A stretch of 64,000 nt of DNA from Nageia nagi (Eukaryota; Pinophyta), in contig JBITNC010000001.1 in NCBI GenBank assembly GCA_050084985.1, positions 191,518,001 through 191,582,000 of the forward strand, written 5' to 3'. This document shows, in pieces, positions 12,008 through 23,921 of the stretch (positions are counted from its first letter, which is position 1; every line of letters begins with the position of its first letter). The translations under genes were made by a program, and so were the position numbers. Below the pieces are notes generated by a model, which saw only the letters and a program-made list of their open reading frames with translations, had not been told where the DNA came from and did no database searches.

Positions 12008-13211
12008 AAAGCAATATTGAGGTAGAGAGTCAATAAGATAAAAATAAAGAGTAAAAGAGTTCTCCTCCATAAGAATACAATCAGATATGAGAACTTATGA
12101 GAAAGTAATAGAATTTAGATGGTTTTACAAGGTTCAACTACTTAACCATTTTAACAAATGATTTTACAATATAATCATTAACTATAAACATTTTCAATGT
12201 ACAAGTAGTAATCATTCAACAATAAGTTGATATGATGAACTTCCATCAGCCTGCTCACTCAAAGAAAGTAGCCTACATTAAGAAGAACCTTGCATGCTAC
12301 AAGCAGCTCATAAACAAGATCAGCTAGTTGCATCATACATTCATTCATAAATGAATCAAATAATACAATCCATACACTAATCAAATGGTGCATACAAGGA
12401 TACTAAGTAAACATATATGCATAACATCAAAGATGATATCCATCATTAACTATGATATCTAAGAATATCACATGTGCATACTCAATATCATAGGTGTACT
12501 AAATTAAAATATATCATAAATGATCATGTATATCAATGATATATTAATATCCAAATGTGCATTATATCCAATGTACTATCAAACACATGTTACCAGATCA
12601 ACTTTACCATCCTAAGTAATAAGTTCAACTTTACCAAGCAATAAGATCAACTTTACCATCCTAAGCAATGATATCGATTTATAGCTATATTATAGGCCTT
12701 AAGAAAGTATGTAACATGAACAAAAAGAATGAAAAATTATCCTAAGGAGTTATTGTATGTCTAAGGAGTTGAAGTGTACATGATATATGGTAGTTGAAGT
12801 GGTTGAAGGATATATATATTATATTGAAGTTCACATCATATTTATTTCTCTCTCATGATGATAACTTCATCGAGCAAAGATGAAATCACTTGCTATATAA
12901 CCATATGTGTTTCTCATGTATGGATAACCAAATAGTGTTGGAAAAAGCCAAGATGTACCACTAGTTCATCACACAAAATGAACTAACCATGAAGGTGTAT
13001 ATCAAATGTACAAAACATGTACAACGTTCCTCATATAGATCAAACTAACCACAAAGGTGTACAAGCCACATATCAATGATGCATAAGGTCTTATCTATGT
13101 ACAAACATATTTTTCATCAACAGAAAGTAGCATAGATGAAGAACAAGTCACAACAAGGAAATAAATCACATGGATGCAATTTTCCATCAAAGATTGTAAT
13201 GTGGGAGAAGA
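12008..13211 (-). other. Element C 3' internal spacer
   Basis: No gene. The first several hundred bases are homologous to the 3' untranslated regions of A and B (for instance gttctcctccataagaatac at 12059 and the ctttaccat-rich spacer to 13130). This is the shared block that links C to the autonomous copia family. Confidence 0.6.
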
Positions 13212-13375
13212 GAGAACCTTTTTAACCACTCCAACATTTAACAATCATGAAGAAGGGAGAACCTTTTTAACTACTCCAATGCTTGGCAATGATAAGAGAA
13301 GGGTGAACCTTTTTAACCACTCCAACATGTGGCAATCATGAAGAAGGTCAAACTTTTTTAACCACTTCATTGTGC
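13212..13375. repeat. Tandem repeat of about 45 bp, four copies
   Basis: Units starting gagaacctttttaaccactcc begin near 13212, 13257, 13303 and 13347. The first three are close to identical and the fourth is shortened and diverged. No coding role is apparent. Confidence 0.8.
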
Positions 13376-13637
13376 ATAGATTAACTTTTCATAATGTCGT
13401 CAAATAAATAAGAATCCATCCATGTATAATTACATTTGCACCATTTATAAAATGAAGAACTACTATAACCATAATACATTTTATGGCACACCAAAGTGTA
13501 AACAAGGATTCAAATAATCACTGCATTAAGCATGATTTTTTTAGAACTTTTATTTAGATAGTAGAAAGCAATCCAAAGATATGTTGCTTAAAACATTCTT
13601 ATAAATAGTATTGAATACACATCGTAGTATGCATTTA

Positions 13638-14115
13638 ACTTAAGTATTCTGAGGAGGAGTAGCATTGAGCTTTAGAGACTTTAACTCCTCACTGAGCATA
13701 GAATAATGCTCATCCAACATGCTATTTTTAGTTTGTAGGTGATTTCACTCTTTCATGAGCAAATCAAAGGCCTTCTCACATACTACTCTCTTTCATTTAA
13801 ATATATCACACTTATGATTAGCATCATATAATTGCTGATGTCATGTTTGGATTTCATGCTCCAAGGAAGAGGAATGGGCCCTAACTCTAGATGAGTAACC
13901 TTCCTCAATGGTAGTTGGAGCATTAGTCCAAAGATAACGTGGAGAATTAAGTTACTTAGGGATTGGGGTATTAAGAGGAGCATGAATCAAAGGATTAGAA
14001 GGAGTATTGGGTGGAACATGAGGTGGAGGATTAGGTGGAACATGAGGTGGAGGATAAAATCTATTTATACACATTTGTATGAGGTAAGTAGGTGTAGAAT
14101 GAAGGTGGGTGGTAA
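13638..14115 (-). pseudogene. Proline-rich, coiled-coil protein relic of element C
   Basis: One minus-strand frame can be read from about 14115 down to a TAA at 13638. It starts with a stretch containing two copies of PPPHVPPN (about 13990-14065) and then a charged heptad-like region (NSMLDEHYSMLSEELKSLKL) that ends PPQNT. It holds several in-frame stops (TAA in PK*LN; TGA in QT*HQ, FK*KR, KE*NH). All would be CAA or CGA before a C-to-T change. I do not recognise a family. It may be a gag-like or accessory protein of the C element. Confidence 0.5.
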
Positions 14116-15689
14116 GGCCACCATAGATTTGTTATGAAAACCAAATCTTCACCACAATTTGGATCATACCACACATGTAGAAGCATCATAAATTTGGGTG
14201 ATATGGTCATATATTTGATACAGAAACAAAATCAACTCCACAAGTTGTATCAACATGTTTTCAAGAATAAGAGGTGGCATCACATAAGTCTACTTGAATT
14301 AATTTCAACTATGGTGATGGTAAAAATATCTCACCATGCAATTAATATTTGCCACATAATACCCATATAATTGTTACAAAAAAATTAGTAAATGACCATA
14401 TGATCATCCTCTTATAGGAGGTGAAAACATTTTAATTTTTGCAAAAAAACTATATGTTGCCAAAAATACGTTGTATGGTAAAACATGGCCTTCCAAACTT
14501 GTTGAACAAGTATAAAGGTGTCAAGTTTAATAAGTTACCATCCATACAATCATTAGATAAAATTTTCTTTTTCTTGTAAAACAATGTGTTTAAAAAAAAC
14601 GTATCTACCTTGTGGGCCTCATGAAAAAGTATCTTATTTTTATCTATCTTGTGGGCCTCATGAAAAAAAATATTTTTCTGATACTATTGGCATGACTAGT
14701 GATGTGGAAAAAGTAATCCCATATGCACTAAATAAAAGGTAAGAAGCATATATAAATATAGTTTTAGTTTTAGTTTATTGTGTAGCTTTATTAAAAACCT
14801 AATCTTTAAGTTGGATGAGGAACATAGGCGGTGGGCCACAACAAGTGGAACCCCTACTAAGCGATGGGCCACATTAAGTGGAACCTGCAATAAATTTTGT
14901 GCAATAATTTTTACGCAATATTACCCTCTTTTTTAAAAATAATAACACCCAAACATTTAATTTTTGGAACCTACAATAATTAAATTTTATTCCCTTTATT
15001 ATTTTAATAAGGTTAGTAAATATTGCCCAAAATAGAATTATTGCTTAACCAAAATGGTAAATAAAATAGTCTGTTAATTTAAATAACACCTTAAATAACA
15101 CCCAACAATTTAGTAATTCCCCTTGGTGGCATTTATAAATAATTTTGTCAAAAACATGTTGGTGGATTAATAAAGACCATCGCAAGGAATAAAATACACA
15201 TAAGAAAAAAGGAGTGAAAAAATAAATAAGGTGTAAAAATATATATATCCACTTTATTTATTAGAAAAATTCAACCCCTTGAAAAATCACTTCTATTGTG
15301 AAAAAAGTCATCTCTAAATGGAAAAACATGCCCTCTGTAATTAATAGGGAAGCTTCTATTGGGAATAGTTCACCTTCAAATAGTATGTTAACATAGAAAA
15401 ATATACCCCCAAGTTAAATATTAGCCTCAAAGTTAAGAAGGGAAGAGGAAAAAAAAGACACCCCAACAAAAAAATAAACATAGCCTCAAAAAGTAAACCC
15501 CATGTTATTTGAGAAAATTGCACAACAAAGACTAAAACATCCCAAATAATTATAAATGGATAATTTTTATTGTGCAAATAAGGCCTGCATTAATATATGT
15601 TTGTGTTGTAGGTGTGGAAGATAGGAGTTGACAAACATAAAGAGAGAAGAAGCATGGAAGCCACAATGCCCATTGATAATCCCACTCAA
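14116..15689 (-). other. Element C internal, AT-rich, no clear gene
   Basis: Short open frames occur but none is conserved or composition-like. Two copies of ctatcttgtgggcctcatgaaaaa lie near 14606-14670, and two of gtgggccacaa/tt-aagtggaacc near 14830-14885. The rest is AT-rich with A runs. Confidence 0.45.
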
Positions 15690-16030
15690 CACCTACAGGG
15701 CAGCTCACATAGCCCTCCTTAGGGTAATCAATTTTGTGCCCATTGGGTGGCTTGTACGGCCCCCTTAGGCCTTCTTGCATGACCTCCAAGGTGGCTTGTG
15801 CATCCCCCTTAGGGCTTCTTGTACGACCTTTAGGGTGGCTCATGCGACCTCCTTAGGGCTTCTTGTATGACCTTTAGGGTGGCTTGTGCATCCTTTAGGA
15901 GAGGAGCTAATGTGACCCCCTTAAGGTGGCATGCATGATCCCATTTGGTGGCTAGTGTGGCTAGCTCGACCCTCTTTTGGGTGGCCAACACAACCCCCAT
16001 GAGCAGCTAGCGTTACCCCCTTAGGGAGAC
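15690..16030. repeat. Degenerate GC-richer minisatellite in element C
   Basis: Variants of 'ccttagggcttcttgtacgacctttagggtggct' and 'gtggctcgtgcgacccccttaggg' repeat irregularly. The block is visibly richer in G and C than its flanks. A short open minus-strand frame crossing it (15550-15843) reads the repeat and is not taken as a gene. Confidence 0.6.
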
Positions 16031-17021
16031 CAATGTGGATCAAAATTTTATTTATTTATTATTTGTTTTCAAATAATTTTGAAATTTTTTTATTTTAAAT
16101 ATATTTAAAATAAACAATAGAAAAAAAATTTGTATTTACAAAAAATAAATTATGCCAATTTTTTTTTGTAAAATAATTACAAATTTATAATAATATGTGC
16201 AATATTTTTTTTAGACAAGAATAATTGCTACATAGACAAAGTATTCTAACAATATATTGTTGGTACTAAGTTTTGTCAACAAAATTGTAACAACAATTTA
16301 GGTGTTTAGATAAATGCATAACATATTTTTATATAGATATGCAATAAAGTTTTGTAATATTGGCAAGATTTTTGCAAGACGAATTATGCAAAATTGTTAA
16401 AAAGATGCAACCTGGCACACTAAATTTCATAACAAACTATTGTAAAATAGGTGTACATTGAAATAAAAAACACGTAACTAACATCAAAATATTAGTAAAA
16501 AATGGCAACATATTGCTCTTCTTCTAACAAATAGCATATCTAAATGGCAATTTTTGTACACTAACCTCTTTAGTATAAAAGATTATAGCATGATATTAAG
16601 TAATATTTAGGAAAACTTATTGCAAATATATATTGTAGAGAACAAAACAATTGCAAACTTTACAACTTTTATACAAATAATTGTAGTATGTATACAAAAG
16701 TTTGCAAATTGATACTCTACCAATTTGATGACCAATATCACACCAATTATGCATACTAAATTCTTATACCAATATATTATTGCTATATGTTATATAATTT
16801 TTACAAAAAATTATAACTAACTTAAAATGTTAGCATGTAAAAATGACATAACAACAATATATTGTCATTTGAAAAAAAGTTTCAAAACTAGAAACTAACA
16901 CATTGTTAGTATTATAATGAAATAATCCAAAATCAACAAAATAAGAAGGTAGGAGATTATACCTTCAGTTGATGTAACATCAATAAGGATGTACAAATGA
17001 TTGAAAGGGAGCCTCTAAGAT
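16031..17021. other. Element C leader, AT-rich
   Basis: No gene. Very AT-rich with many A and T runs. It corresponds to the leader between the 5' LTR and whatever C encodes. Confidence 0.5.
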
Positions 17022-17034
17022 GGCTCTAATACCA
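17022..17034 (-). promoter_or_regulatory. Primer-binding site of element C
   Basis: On the minus strand TGGTATTAGAGCC begins two bases after the LTR end CCATCA. It is one base from the initiator-Met tRNA complement TGGTATCAGAGCC, and the change is again C to T. Confidence 0.82.
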
Positions 17035-17036
17035 CA

Positions 17037-17220
17037 TGATGGAATTGAAGGATTCCATACCCAAGATCCCCTTGAAGGATCTATCCATCTTCAACAAAAT
17101 TAACACATCTAAACTAGGAACTCAACAATAAAACAATCACACAAAGTGACAAGAAGTATAGTGGTTCCTCCATCTCTTGGGAGTACATCCACTTTAAACC
17201 ATCTTTTCTATTACTTCTCA
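17037..17220 (-). repeat. 5' LTR of element C, part left of the CACTA insertion
   Basis: It starts TGATGGAATTGAAGGATTCC and follows the solo LTR at 60367-60842 (reverse complement) up to ttacttctca. The LTR resumes at about 39347 after the CACTA element. Confidence 0.85.
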
Positions 17221-17700
17221 CACTACTACCAAAAAGTTTGATTTACGTCCTTTTTTGCATCTTCAATCATGAAAAATAAAAAAAGGATGCAAATTTGCAT
17301 CCTTATGTGTTGAAACCTTTTTTTTTCATGTTTTTTACTTTTTCGACACAAATTTGGACTCAAATTTAGACATAAATTAGGATGCAAAATGATGCAAATT
17401 TGGACATAAAAATGGGACCCAAAGGATGCAAATTTAGATGCAATTTTTGACCTAAAAGGACATAAATTTAGGCATAAATTTGGATACAAAATTGTGCATC
17501 AAAATTTAGCCTGATTTCAAAAAAATTTGAAAATGCCAAGGCATTAAGATGTAAATTTAGACACCATTTTGCATTGTAAAAACTTAAACAAGGAAAATAA
17601 AGATTTTCAAGTCAATTTTTACTATGAAATTCCACTATGATGGACGTAAATCACATTTAGCTTTCTAGAATTAGATGGAAAATGATGCAAAATATGAAGA
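17221..17700. repeat. Left terminus and subterminal repeats of CACTA
   Basis: After the terminal CACTACTACC come many variants of GGATGCAAATTTGG, GACATAAATTTAGG and a palindrome GGATGCAAATTTGCATCC near 17284. In En/Spm elements such subterminal repeats bind the TnpA-type protein. A short frame read through them (17226-17489, minus) is an artefact of the repeat. Confidence 0.8.
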
Positions 17701-18397
17701 AACACACATTATAAAGGTAGTAGAATTATTTGACAAGATACATGATGCAAATATGGTTAAGGTTTCCTTCACACAACTTGTAATGATTAACCATACTTGA
17801 ATGATTCCCTTAAACTCTTTCATAATTTGATGATATCAATATATTCAAATAATGGAAAATAATTGTTCATGTGTTTCCTTCGAATATTGAGTAAATTGGT
17901 GTTGCATGTAACACTCCATCAACTTGTAAGGATCCTTACCTCCATATTAAAACATTATACAAGTTAATATAATTATCTTAATTTATCACTATAAGAGTTC
18001 ATAGTTCTCTCATCATTTTATAAGAAAAAAAATCAATTCAAGCCCTTATTCATTATCCTATTGTGCTCTTTTTGTAAATATACCATTTGTAATTGTAATT
18101 TATATGGAGTTAAATATAAATAATATTGTCATACCACAAGGAAAGATCAAGCTATACATATGAAAAGTTCAAGATATTGATGAGAAGCATATCAATTATA
18201 ATATTTTCATTGAGAATTATCTTCTTTATCAAGACATACAATATGTTTTCCTCTAGGATTACATTCAATTACAAACCACTTTTTATCATCATCAACATCA
18301 GGGATAAAATATATTTGAATATAATGTTGTGGTAAAATATAAAGCTCTCTGTTATTATGTAAAATGCATGTGGAGTCAATTGCAAAGTAATCACTAG
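17701..18397. other. CACTA interior, no gene seen
   Basis: AT-rich DNA between the left subterminal repeats and the solo A LTR. Short frames only, with no recognisable domain. Confidence 0.45.
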
Positions 18398-18781
18398 TGT
18401 TGGAATGTATAATGCATTATTGTAAAGGTTTGTATTAAATCTTCTATGTAAATTCACTAATACTTAAGGGTATCATTTGATACCTTAATTATTTAAGTGA
18501 ATATGATAATGTAACTTGTCCTACACTCCATGTCATGAGCATGCCCCTTGGGTAAAAGGATGTGCATGTCATGCTTTTATACATTGGATAAAAGGGTGAT
18601 CCAAAGAAGGATTTTGGCCTATAAATAGAAGGCTCCCTATTTGTGATAACACACTAATTATGGAGTAAAGTTATGCTATAGGATAGAAGTGTGGGAGTTG
18701 AGATTAGGAGAATTGTCAAAGAGTTGTATTTGTGATTGAAGTAAAGATCTAGTTAGTGGATGTACTCCTAGTTGGAGGAAC

Positions 18782-19281
18782 TGAGAGAATTAACACTACT
18801 CTAATTCCTAAGGTCCAAGACTATAGAAAACTCAATCACATTCAACATGCAACATCTACAAGCTACTAACACATTCACACAATATGACACCAATATAATG
18901 TGGTTCCTCCCTCCTTGGGAGTACATCCACAACTAGTTCTCTATTCTCAATCTATGCACCTCTTACTACAATTCTCTTCCTCTCCTACACAACCTAGTAG
19001 AGTAATATTACTCCAAAACTTAGATGTGTTACAAGAGGAGAGGGCCTCTATTTATAGCTTGAGAGCACCTCTCTAACCTCCCTTTAACCCAAGGGTAAGG
19101 TTAGGGTTACAATAAATGCATGACCTAACTTTAACTTACCAACTAACCCCATGGTTAGGTCAAAGTCCACACATAATAAAGAATTCAATTAATCCCTTAA
19201 GGTATCTACATATCCTTTAAGTGATTAATTGAATTTACAAGGAGTTTAGATATTCACAATATTTCATTACAAATTCTAACA
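18782..19281 (-). repeat. 3' LTR of element B
   Basis: It runs TGAGAGAATTAACAC...AAATTCTAACA on the plus strand, 500 bp. It contains the minus-strand TATA-like region (near 19050, gctataaatag on the minus strand). It matches 24930-25340. Confidence 0.92.
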
Positions 19282-19290
19282 CTCCCCCTT
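19282..19290 (-). promoter_or_regulatory. Polypurine tract of element B
   Basis: Minus-strand AAGGGGGAG abuts the LTR start TGTTAGAATTTG. It is the site of plus-strand priming. Confidence 0.85.
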
Positions 19291-20032
19291 AATGCAATAT
19301 TGGGATAGAGCATAGAAGAGAGAAGAGAGAGAGTAAGAGAGAGTTCTCCTCCATAGAGATACAAGTGGAGATGAGAACATTTACATATTTGAGAATCTTT
19401 TTGAGAACTAGTATGAGACTCACTACATTACCATTTGACAAAATGGTTTACAATACAATCATTAACCACAATTGGTTTCACTGTACATAGTAGTCGATCA
19501 ACTTTAAGTTGACATGTGAGTCTCCATGAGCTTGCTTTCACAAGGTGAGTAACCTGCATTTCTGAAGAAGATCCTGCATGCTACAAGCAACTCATGAACA
19601 AAATCAGTTAGATGCATCATATATTCAAATAAAAGAATTAAATAATGCCATCTTATAAATGACTGATTAATGGTGCACTATAAGTCATCACGAAGATGCC
19701 AAGCCATCACTCATAGTCACTTGTTGTATATAGACATGTGTTGATTATTAATAGAGCATAAAAATTGTACAACAAGTTTCTCACGTAGAGCAAACTCACC
19801 ACGGAGGTATAGAATGTACAACAAGTTCATCATGTAGAGCGAACTTACCACGGAGGTATATTAATTATATGCTCAAAAAATTATACAACGAGTTTCTCAC
19901 GCAGAGCAAACTCACCACGGAGGTATAAAATGTACAACAAGTTTGTCACATAGAGCAAACTTACCACAGAGGTCTAGAATGTACAATCAAAAAAGGCCTC
20001 TTAGAGGTGAAGTTGTCATCACTAACAAAAGT
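19291..20032 (-). other. Element B 3' untranslated region
   Basis: No gene. Near 19770-19985 there are four imperfect copies of a unit containing 'acaagttt-tcacgtagagcaaactcaccacggaggtat'. The region next to the polypurine tract (gagagttctcctccatagagatacaag) is shared with A, C and G. Confidence 0.65.
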
Positions 20033-20629
20033 TCAAACTTCACTCCCCCTTGAGGGTAACTTCACCAACCCGAGAGAATCCCTAAGCTTGCTGAACTGAG
20101 CTTTAGGAAGGGGCTTGGTGAATAAATCAGTAGAATTTTTAGTAGATGGACAATACTCCAAGTGTATGATGTCATCTAGAACCTTCTCCTTGATAAAATG
20201 GGCTTGGATTTCCACATGTTTGGTTCTCTGATGGAACATAGGATTCTTAGCCAAAGAGATAACTGATTGATTGTCTGAAGAAATAAGAGATGGGCCATTT
20301 TGCTTATACCTAATTTTGTTCAAAAGATGCCTTAGCCAAATAGCTTCTTGGGTGACAATAGACATGGCTTGATATTCGACTTTGATGGTAGAAAGAGTCA
20401 CAGTAGGTTGCTTCTTGGAAGCCCAAGAGATAGCACCTGAACCAATGCTGAACACATATGCAGAGGTTGATTTTCTGTCATCTCTATCTCCTCCATAATC
20501 AAAATCTAAGAACCCTGAGAGAATAATTGAGGGCACTTTGGAATACTTAAGAGCAAGATCCTTTGTCCCTACCACATACCTTAATATTTGCTTAATACCA
20601 TTAAGGTGTTCAACATATGGTTTTTGCAT
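20033..20629 (-). CDS. Element B RNase H segment of the polyprotein
   Basis: 198 codons from MQKPYVEHLNGIKQILRYV to KLPSRGSEV. It holds the copia RNase H signatures: GFLDFDYGGDRDDRKSTSAY (first Asp region), STIKVEYQAMSIVTQEAIWL (Glu region), SSDNQSVISLAKNP, then TKHVEIQAHFIKE. RNase H removes the RNA strand during reverse transcription. In the ancestor it was continuous with the RT frame: the codon between them is TGA (20635-20633), most simply a changed CGA (Arg). The Met taken as start is only the first after that stop. Alone the product would not be made as a normal polyprotein part. Confidence 0.88.
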   Translation of the reverse strand: MQKPYVEHLNGIKQILRYVVGTKDLALKYSKVPSIILSGFLDFDYGGDRDDRKSTSAYVFSIGSGAISWASKKQPTVTLSTIKVEYQAMSIVTQEAIWLRHLLNKIRYKQNGPSLISSDNQSVISLAKNPMFHQRTKHVEIQAHFIKEKVLDDIIHLEYCPSTKNSTDLFTKPLPKAQFSKLRDSLGLVKLPSRGSEV

Positions 20630-20632
20630 GAA

Positions 20633-22462
20633 TCATGCCATCAGATTAACTGCAAAGGCAATATTAGGATGAGAGATAGTTAGATATAGAAGACTACCGA
20701 TCAATTGCCTATAAGCTGTAGCATCAGCCAACTGAGAATCTGAGCTCAGTGATATAACAATTCTAGGAGAAACAGGTATTGCAACATATCTACACTCTTC
20801 CATTCCAAACTTTTGCAAGATATCTAATATATACTTAGATTGACTAAGATAAGTACAATCTTTGTGTTGGTATACTTGCATCCCAAGATAGTAATGCAAT
20901 AGACCTAAATCAGTCATTTCAAATGTTGCCTTCAATTTGGATATGCACTCTTGGATGATTTCAATATTGTTACCTATTATGAGAAGATCATCCACATAAA
21001 GGAGAATTAAGACCACGTCTTTTCCTTGATTGAGTACATAGAGGTTTGAGTCAAAGAAGCACTTGGAAAAACCAATATCTGCAAAGAATCCTAAAATTTT
21101 CTTGTACCATGCTCTAGGTGCTTGTTTAAGTCCATACAAAGACTTCTTTAGCTTGCACACAAGAGACTCTTTTCCTTCTGAAATAAATCCTTCTAGTTGA
21201 TTCATGTAGATTTCTACATCCAAGTCACCATTGAGAAATGCACTCTTGACATCAAGTTGGAAAACTTTCCATCCTTGAGCTGCAAAAAGAGCAAGGATTA
21301 TCCTGATAGTAGGCATCTTGGCCACAGGAGCAAAGGTTTCCTCATAATCAATACCATATTTTTGAGCAAATCCTTTGGCCACTAACCTTGCTTTGTATTT
21401 TTCAACTTCTCCATCAAAATTGTACTTGACCTTGTATATCCATTTATTTCCAATCACATTTTTCTCATTGGGATAAGGAACCAAATCCCAAGTTTGATTT
21501 TTCATGAGTGCCTCATACTCAACTTTCATAGCTTCCATCCAACACTCTTGCTTGGAAGCTTCTTTGAATGTTGATGGCTCATTCATATTATCAATTTTGG
21601 AAAATAAGGATTTATTCAAGGTCATACTCCTTATAATTCTCTGAGCTAGAGAATTTTTCTCTTGTGGTGACTTCCCTACATGATCATCCAACCAGTTAGG
21701 TGCAGGCATAGAATCATCTGAATCAGACACCTCAGCATGAGAAGTCGTATCCTCAGGAAGTTCATTGAACTTGACATCCCTAGAAATAAAGACTATTTTA
21801 TGGGATGAGGAGTAGAGCCTGTAACTTCTATGCTGATTATCATACCCCATAAAGATGCATTTTTTTGATCTTTTATCTAGCTTCTTTCTTTTCTTTGAGG
21901 TAATGAAGGCAAATGCATCACATCCAAAGACCCTGAATTGTGAGATGTTAGGTTTCTTTCTTGTCCATGCTTCATACAAAGTTTTTCCTTCAACTGCTTT
22001 AGTAGGACACCTATTTAGGGTGTGAATAGCAGTGTGAATAGCTTCTCCCCATAAGAAACTAGGAAGGTTACCCAACATGCATCTTGCCATTTCCATAATG
22101 GTGCGATTCTTCCTTTCAGCAACTCCATTTTGTTGAGGGGTGTAAGGGATTGTGAATTGTTGCTTGATCCCATGTTTAACACAATAATCATTAAACTCAT
22201 TACTATTATACTCACCCCCATTATCAGATCTCAGCATCTTGATCTTAAAATCAGTTTGATTTTCAACAAGAGCCTTGAAGTCTTTAAACCAATCAAAAGT
22301 TTGATCCTTGTGCTCAAGTAGATAACCAAATGTCATCCTATTGAAGTCATCAATGAAGGTCAGAGCATAAGAAGCTCCCCCTAGAGACTTAGTCTGAAAT
22401 GGACCCATCAAATCTAAATGCACAAGCTGAAGAGGACGAGTAGCCCGAGTTGCCTTTTTCAA
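20633..22462 (-). CDS. pol: Element B integrase and reverse transcriptase
   Basis: An open frame of 609 codons. The integrase core begins with HLDLMGP (Asp17), has RSDNGGEY (Asp80) and QQNGVAERKN (Glu116), giving the DD35E spacing. The reverse transcriptase starts near residue 312 (NQTWDLVPYPNEKNVIGNKW) and carries YVDDLLI near residue 489. Integrase inserts the cDNA and RT makes it. The frame starts at an internal Met because of a one-base frameshift just upstream (near 22462-22475); the true polyprotein continues into the pre-integrase and gag frame. It ends at the TGA before RNase H. Every catalytic residue I can check is present. Confidence 0.92.
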   Translation of the reverse strand: MKKATRATRPLQLVHLDLMGPFQTKSLGGASYALTFIDDFNRMTFGYLLEHKDQTFDWFKDFKALVENQTDFKIKMLRSDNGGEYNSNEFNDYCVKHGIKQQFTIPYTPQQNGVAERKNRTIMEMARCMLGNLPSFLWGEAIHTAIHTLNRCPTKAVEGKTLYEAWTRKKPNISQFRVFGCDAFAFITSKKRKKLDKRSKKCIFMGYDNQHRSYRLYSSSHKIVFISRDVKFNELPEDTTSHAEVSDSDDSMPAPNWLDDHVGKSPQEKNSLAQRIIRSMTLNKSLFSKIDNMNEPSTFKEASKQECWMEAMKVEYEALMKNQTWDLVPYPNEKNVIGNKWIYKVKYNFDGEVEKYKARLVAKGFAQKYGIDYEETFAPVAKMPTIRIILALFAAQGWKVFQLDVKSAFLNGDLDVEIYMNQLEGFISEGKESLVCKLKKSLYGLKQAPRAWYKKILGFFADIGFSKCFFDSNLYVLNQGKDVVLILLYVDDLLIIGNNIEIIQECISKLKATFEMTDLGLLHYYLGMQVYQHKDCTYLSQSKYILDILQKFGMEECRYVAIPVSPRIVISLSSDSQLADATAYRQLIGSLLYLTISHPNIAFAVNLMA

Positions 22463-22655
22463 ACTTTTGCCTATTCATCTTTCCTAGAATGCACCTTTCA
22501 CAAAGACTAATTATGGGTGAAATATTACGTAAACCTTCCACAAGTTCTTGATTTTTCATATCATGAATACTTTTGTGGTTAAGGTGCCCTAATCGTTGAT
22601 GCCAAAGATTACCTTTTGAATAAACATTTGCAACAAGACAAATCTTTGAAGGTAC
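22463..22655 (-). pseudogene. Element B pre-integrase zinc segment, frame broken
   Basis: Between the gag-protease stop and the integrase frame the minus strand encodes WHQRLGHLNHKS and CERCILGK, the HHCC zinc-binding part that precedes copia integrase. It is cut off on the left by TAA (22658-22656), where a Gln codon would fit, and on the right by a one-base frameshift. Confidence 0.8.
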
Positions 22656-23921
22656 TTAATCCACAATATAAAGGTCATTCTTTACTGATCCTTTCATCAA
22701 AGTGGCAAGTCCTTTCTTAACACACCAGGAGTGTGAGGTAAACTCAAATGAGCATCCTTTCCTTGTAATCTGAATTATGGAGATAAGATTCATCCTTAGC
22801 TTAGGCACATAAAAGACATTATCAAGAGTCTTTCCATGAATCTTTACATTCCCTATTCCTTGAACATCAAGGACTGTATTATCACCTATCACAACTGTAT
22901 CCTTGTTGTACTTATGAAAGTTTTCAAACTTATCTTTTTCATAACACATGTGATTAGTGCATCCTGAATCAACAATCCAATCATTTGAAATAGTTTGATT
23001 CATTGAGTAGTAGGCAACAGTAGCAACATGCTTATTCTTTTTATTATTGAAATTTCTCACATTTGCATTTCCCTTGCCTTTTTGAGCAAATTTCTTTTTA
23101 CGACAATAATACTCCTTATGCCCAAAGATGCCACAAAAGTTACAATTTCCATCAAACTTTTCTTGCAGTGTTGGTTTGCTTGATACAGCTTTATCATTCC
23201 TTTGCTTGAAGTTACCGTGCTTCCTGATGGTAGATGAGGATTTGTTATCTTTGAATTTATAATGTTTGAACATCTTCTTGAAAGGAGTTTTGGTTGCTCC
23301 TAGAGCAATGCTATTATCCTTTGGAGAAATGTTCAACATTTTCTTGTTCAAAGTTTCCTCATGCTTCAGAAGGAGTCTAGAAAGGTTGTCAAGAGAGATG
23401 ACATCTTCTTCATCATCGAGCCTAGTCTCCATAACTGTGATAAAGTTACTGAACTTTGTAGAGAGGCTTTGAAGAATGATGAAGACCATGAACTTATCAT
23501 TGATCCAATTGCACCCACAGCCAACCAGTTGTGTCCTGAGGTCAATGATTTTGTTCAAGTAGATAGAGGCACTTTCATCTTCACCTTGACGATATTGCAA
23601 CAATTTTTGTAGAATGGTGAACCTCCTTGAAAATTTGGACCCAAGGTAAATTTTCTTTAGTCTATCCCAAGCTTCTTTTGTTGATGTCGAGGAAGAGATC
23701 ATGAGAAAGATGTCATCTGAAACTGCAAGATAGATCATTGAAGTTGCTAACTCATTCTTTGAGTTGTAGATTTCAAGGGCCTTCTCATCTGTAGGAGAGA
23801 CTAGATCTTCATTTACTAGCTACCATAGCTTCCTTGCTTGTAACTCAGCTCTCATACAAGGTTCCCATATGTCGAAGTTGGAACCGTCGAGTATGTGCTT
23901 GGTTATGAAGGTTTCAAACAT
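22656..23921 (-). pseudogene. gag: Element B gag-protease with one in-frame TAG
   Basis: The start Met is at 23921 (MFETFITKHILDGSNF, the copia gag opening). A TAG stands at codon 34 (23822-23820) where element A keeps Gln (LWQII). The next 360 codons from 23738 are open. They contain the UBN2-type gag region, a zinc knuckle CX2CX4HX4C (CNFCGIFGHKEYYC) and the aspartic protease motif WIVDSGCTNHM with the active-site DSG. Gag forms the particle and protease cuts the polyprotein. It ends at TAA 22658-22656. Apart from the amber codon it looks functional. Confidence 0.88.

Noticed and set aside
17226-17489. 87-codon minus frame of the type NLCLNL
   Set aside because: It reads the CACTA subterminal repeats and has no conserved domain.
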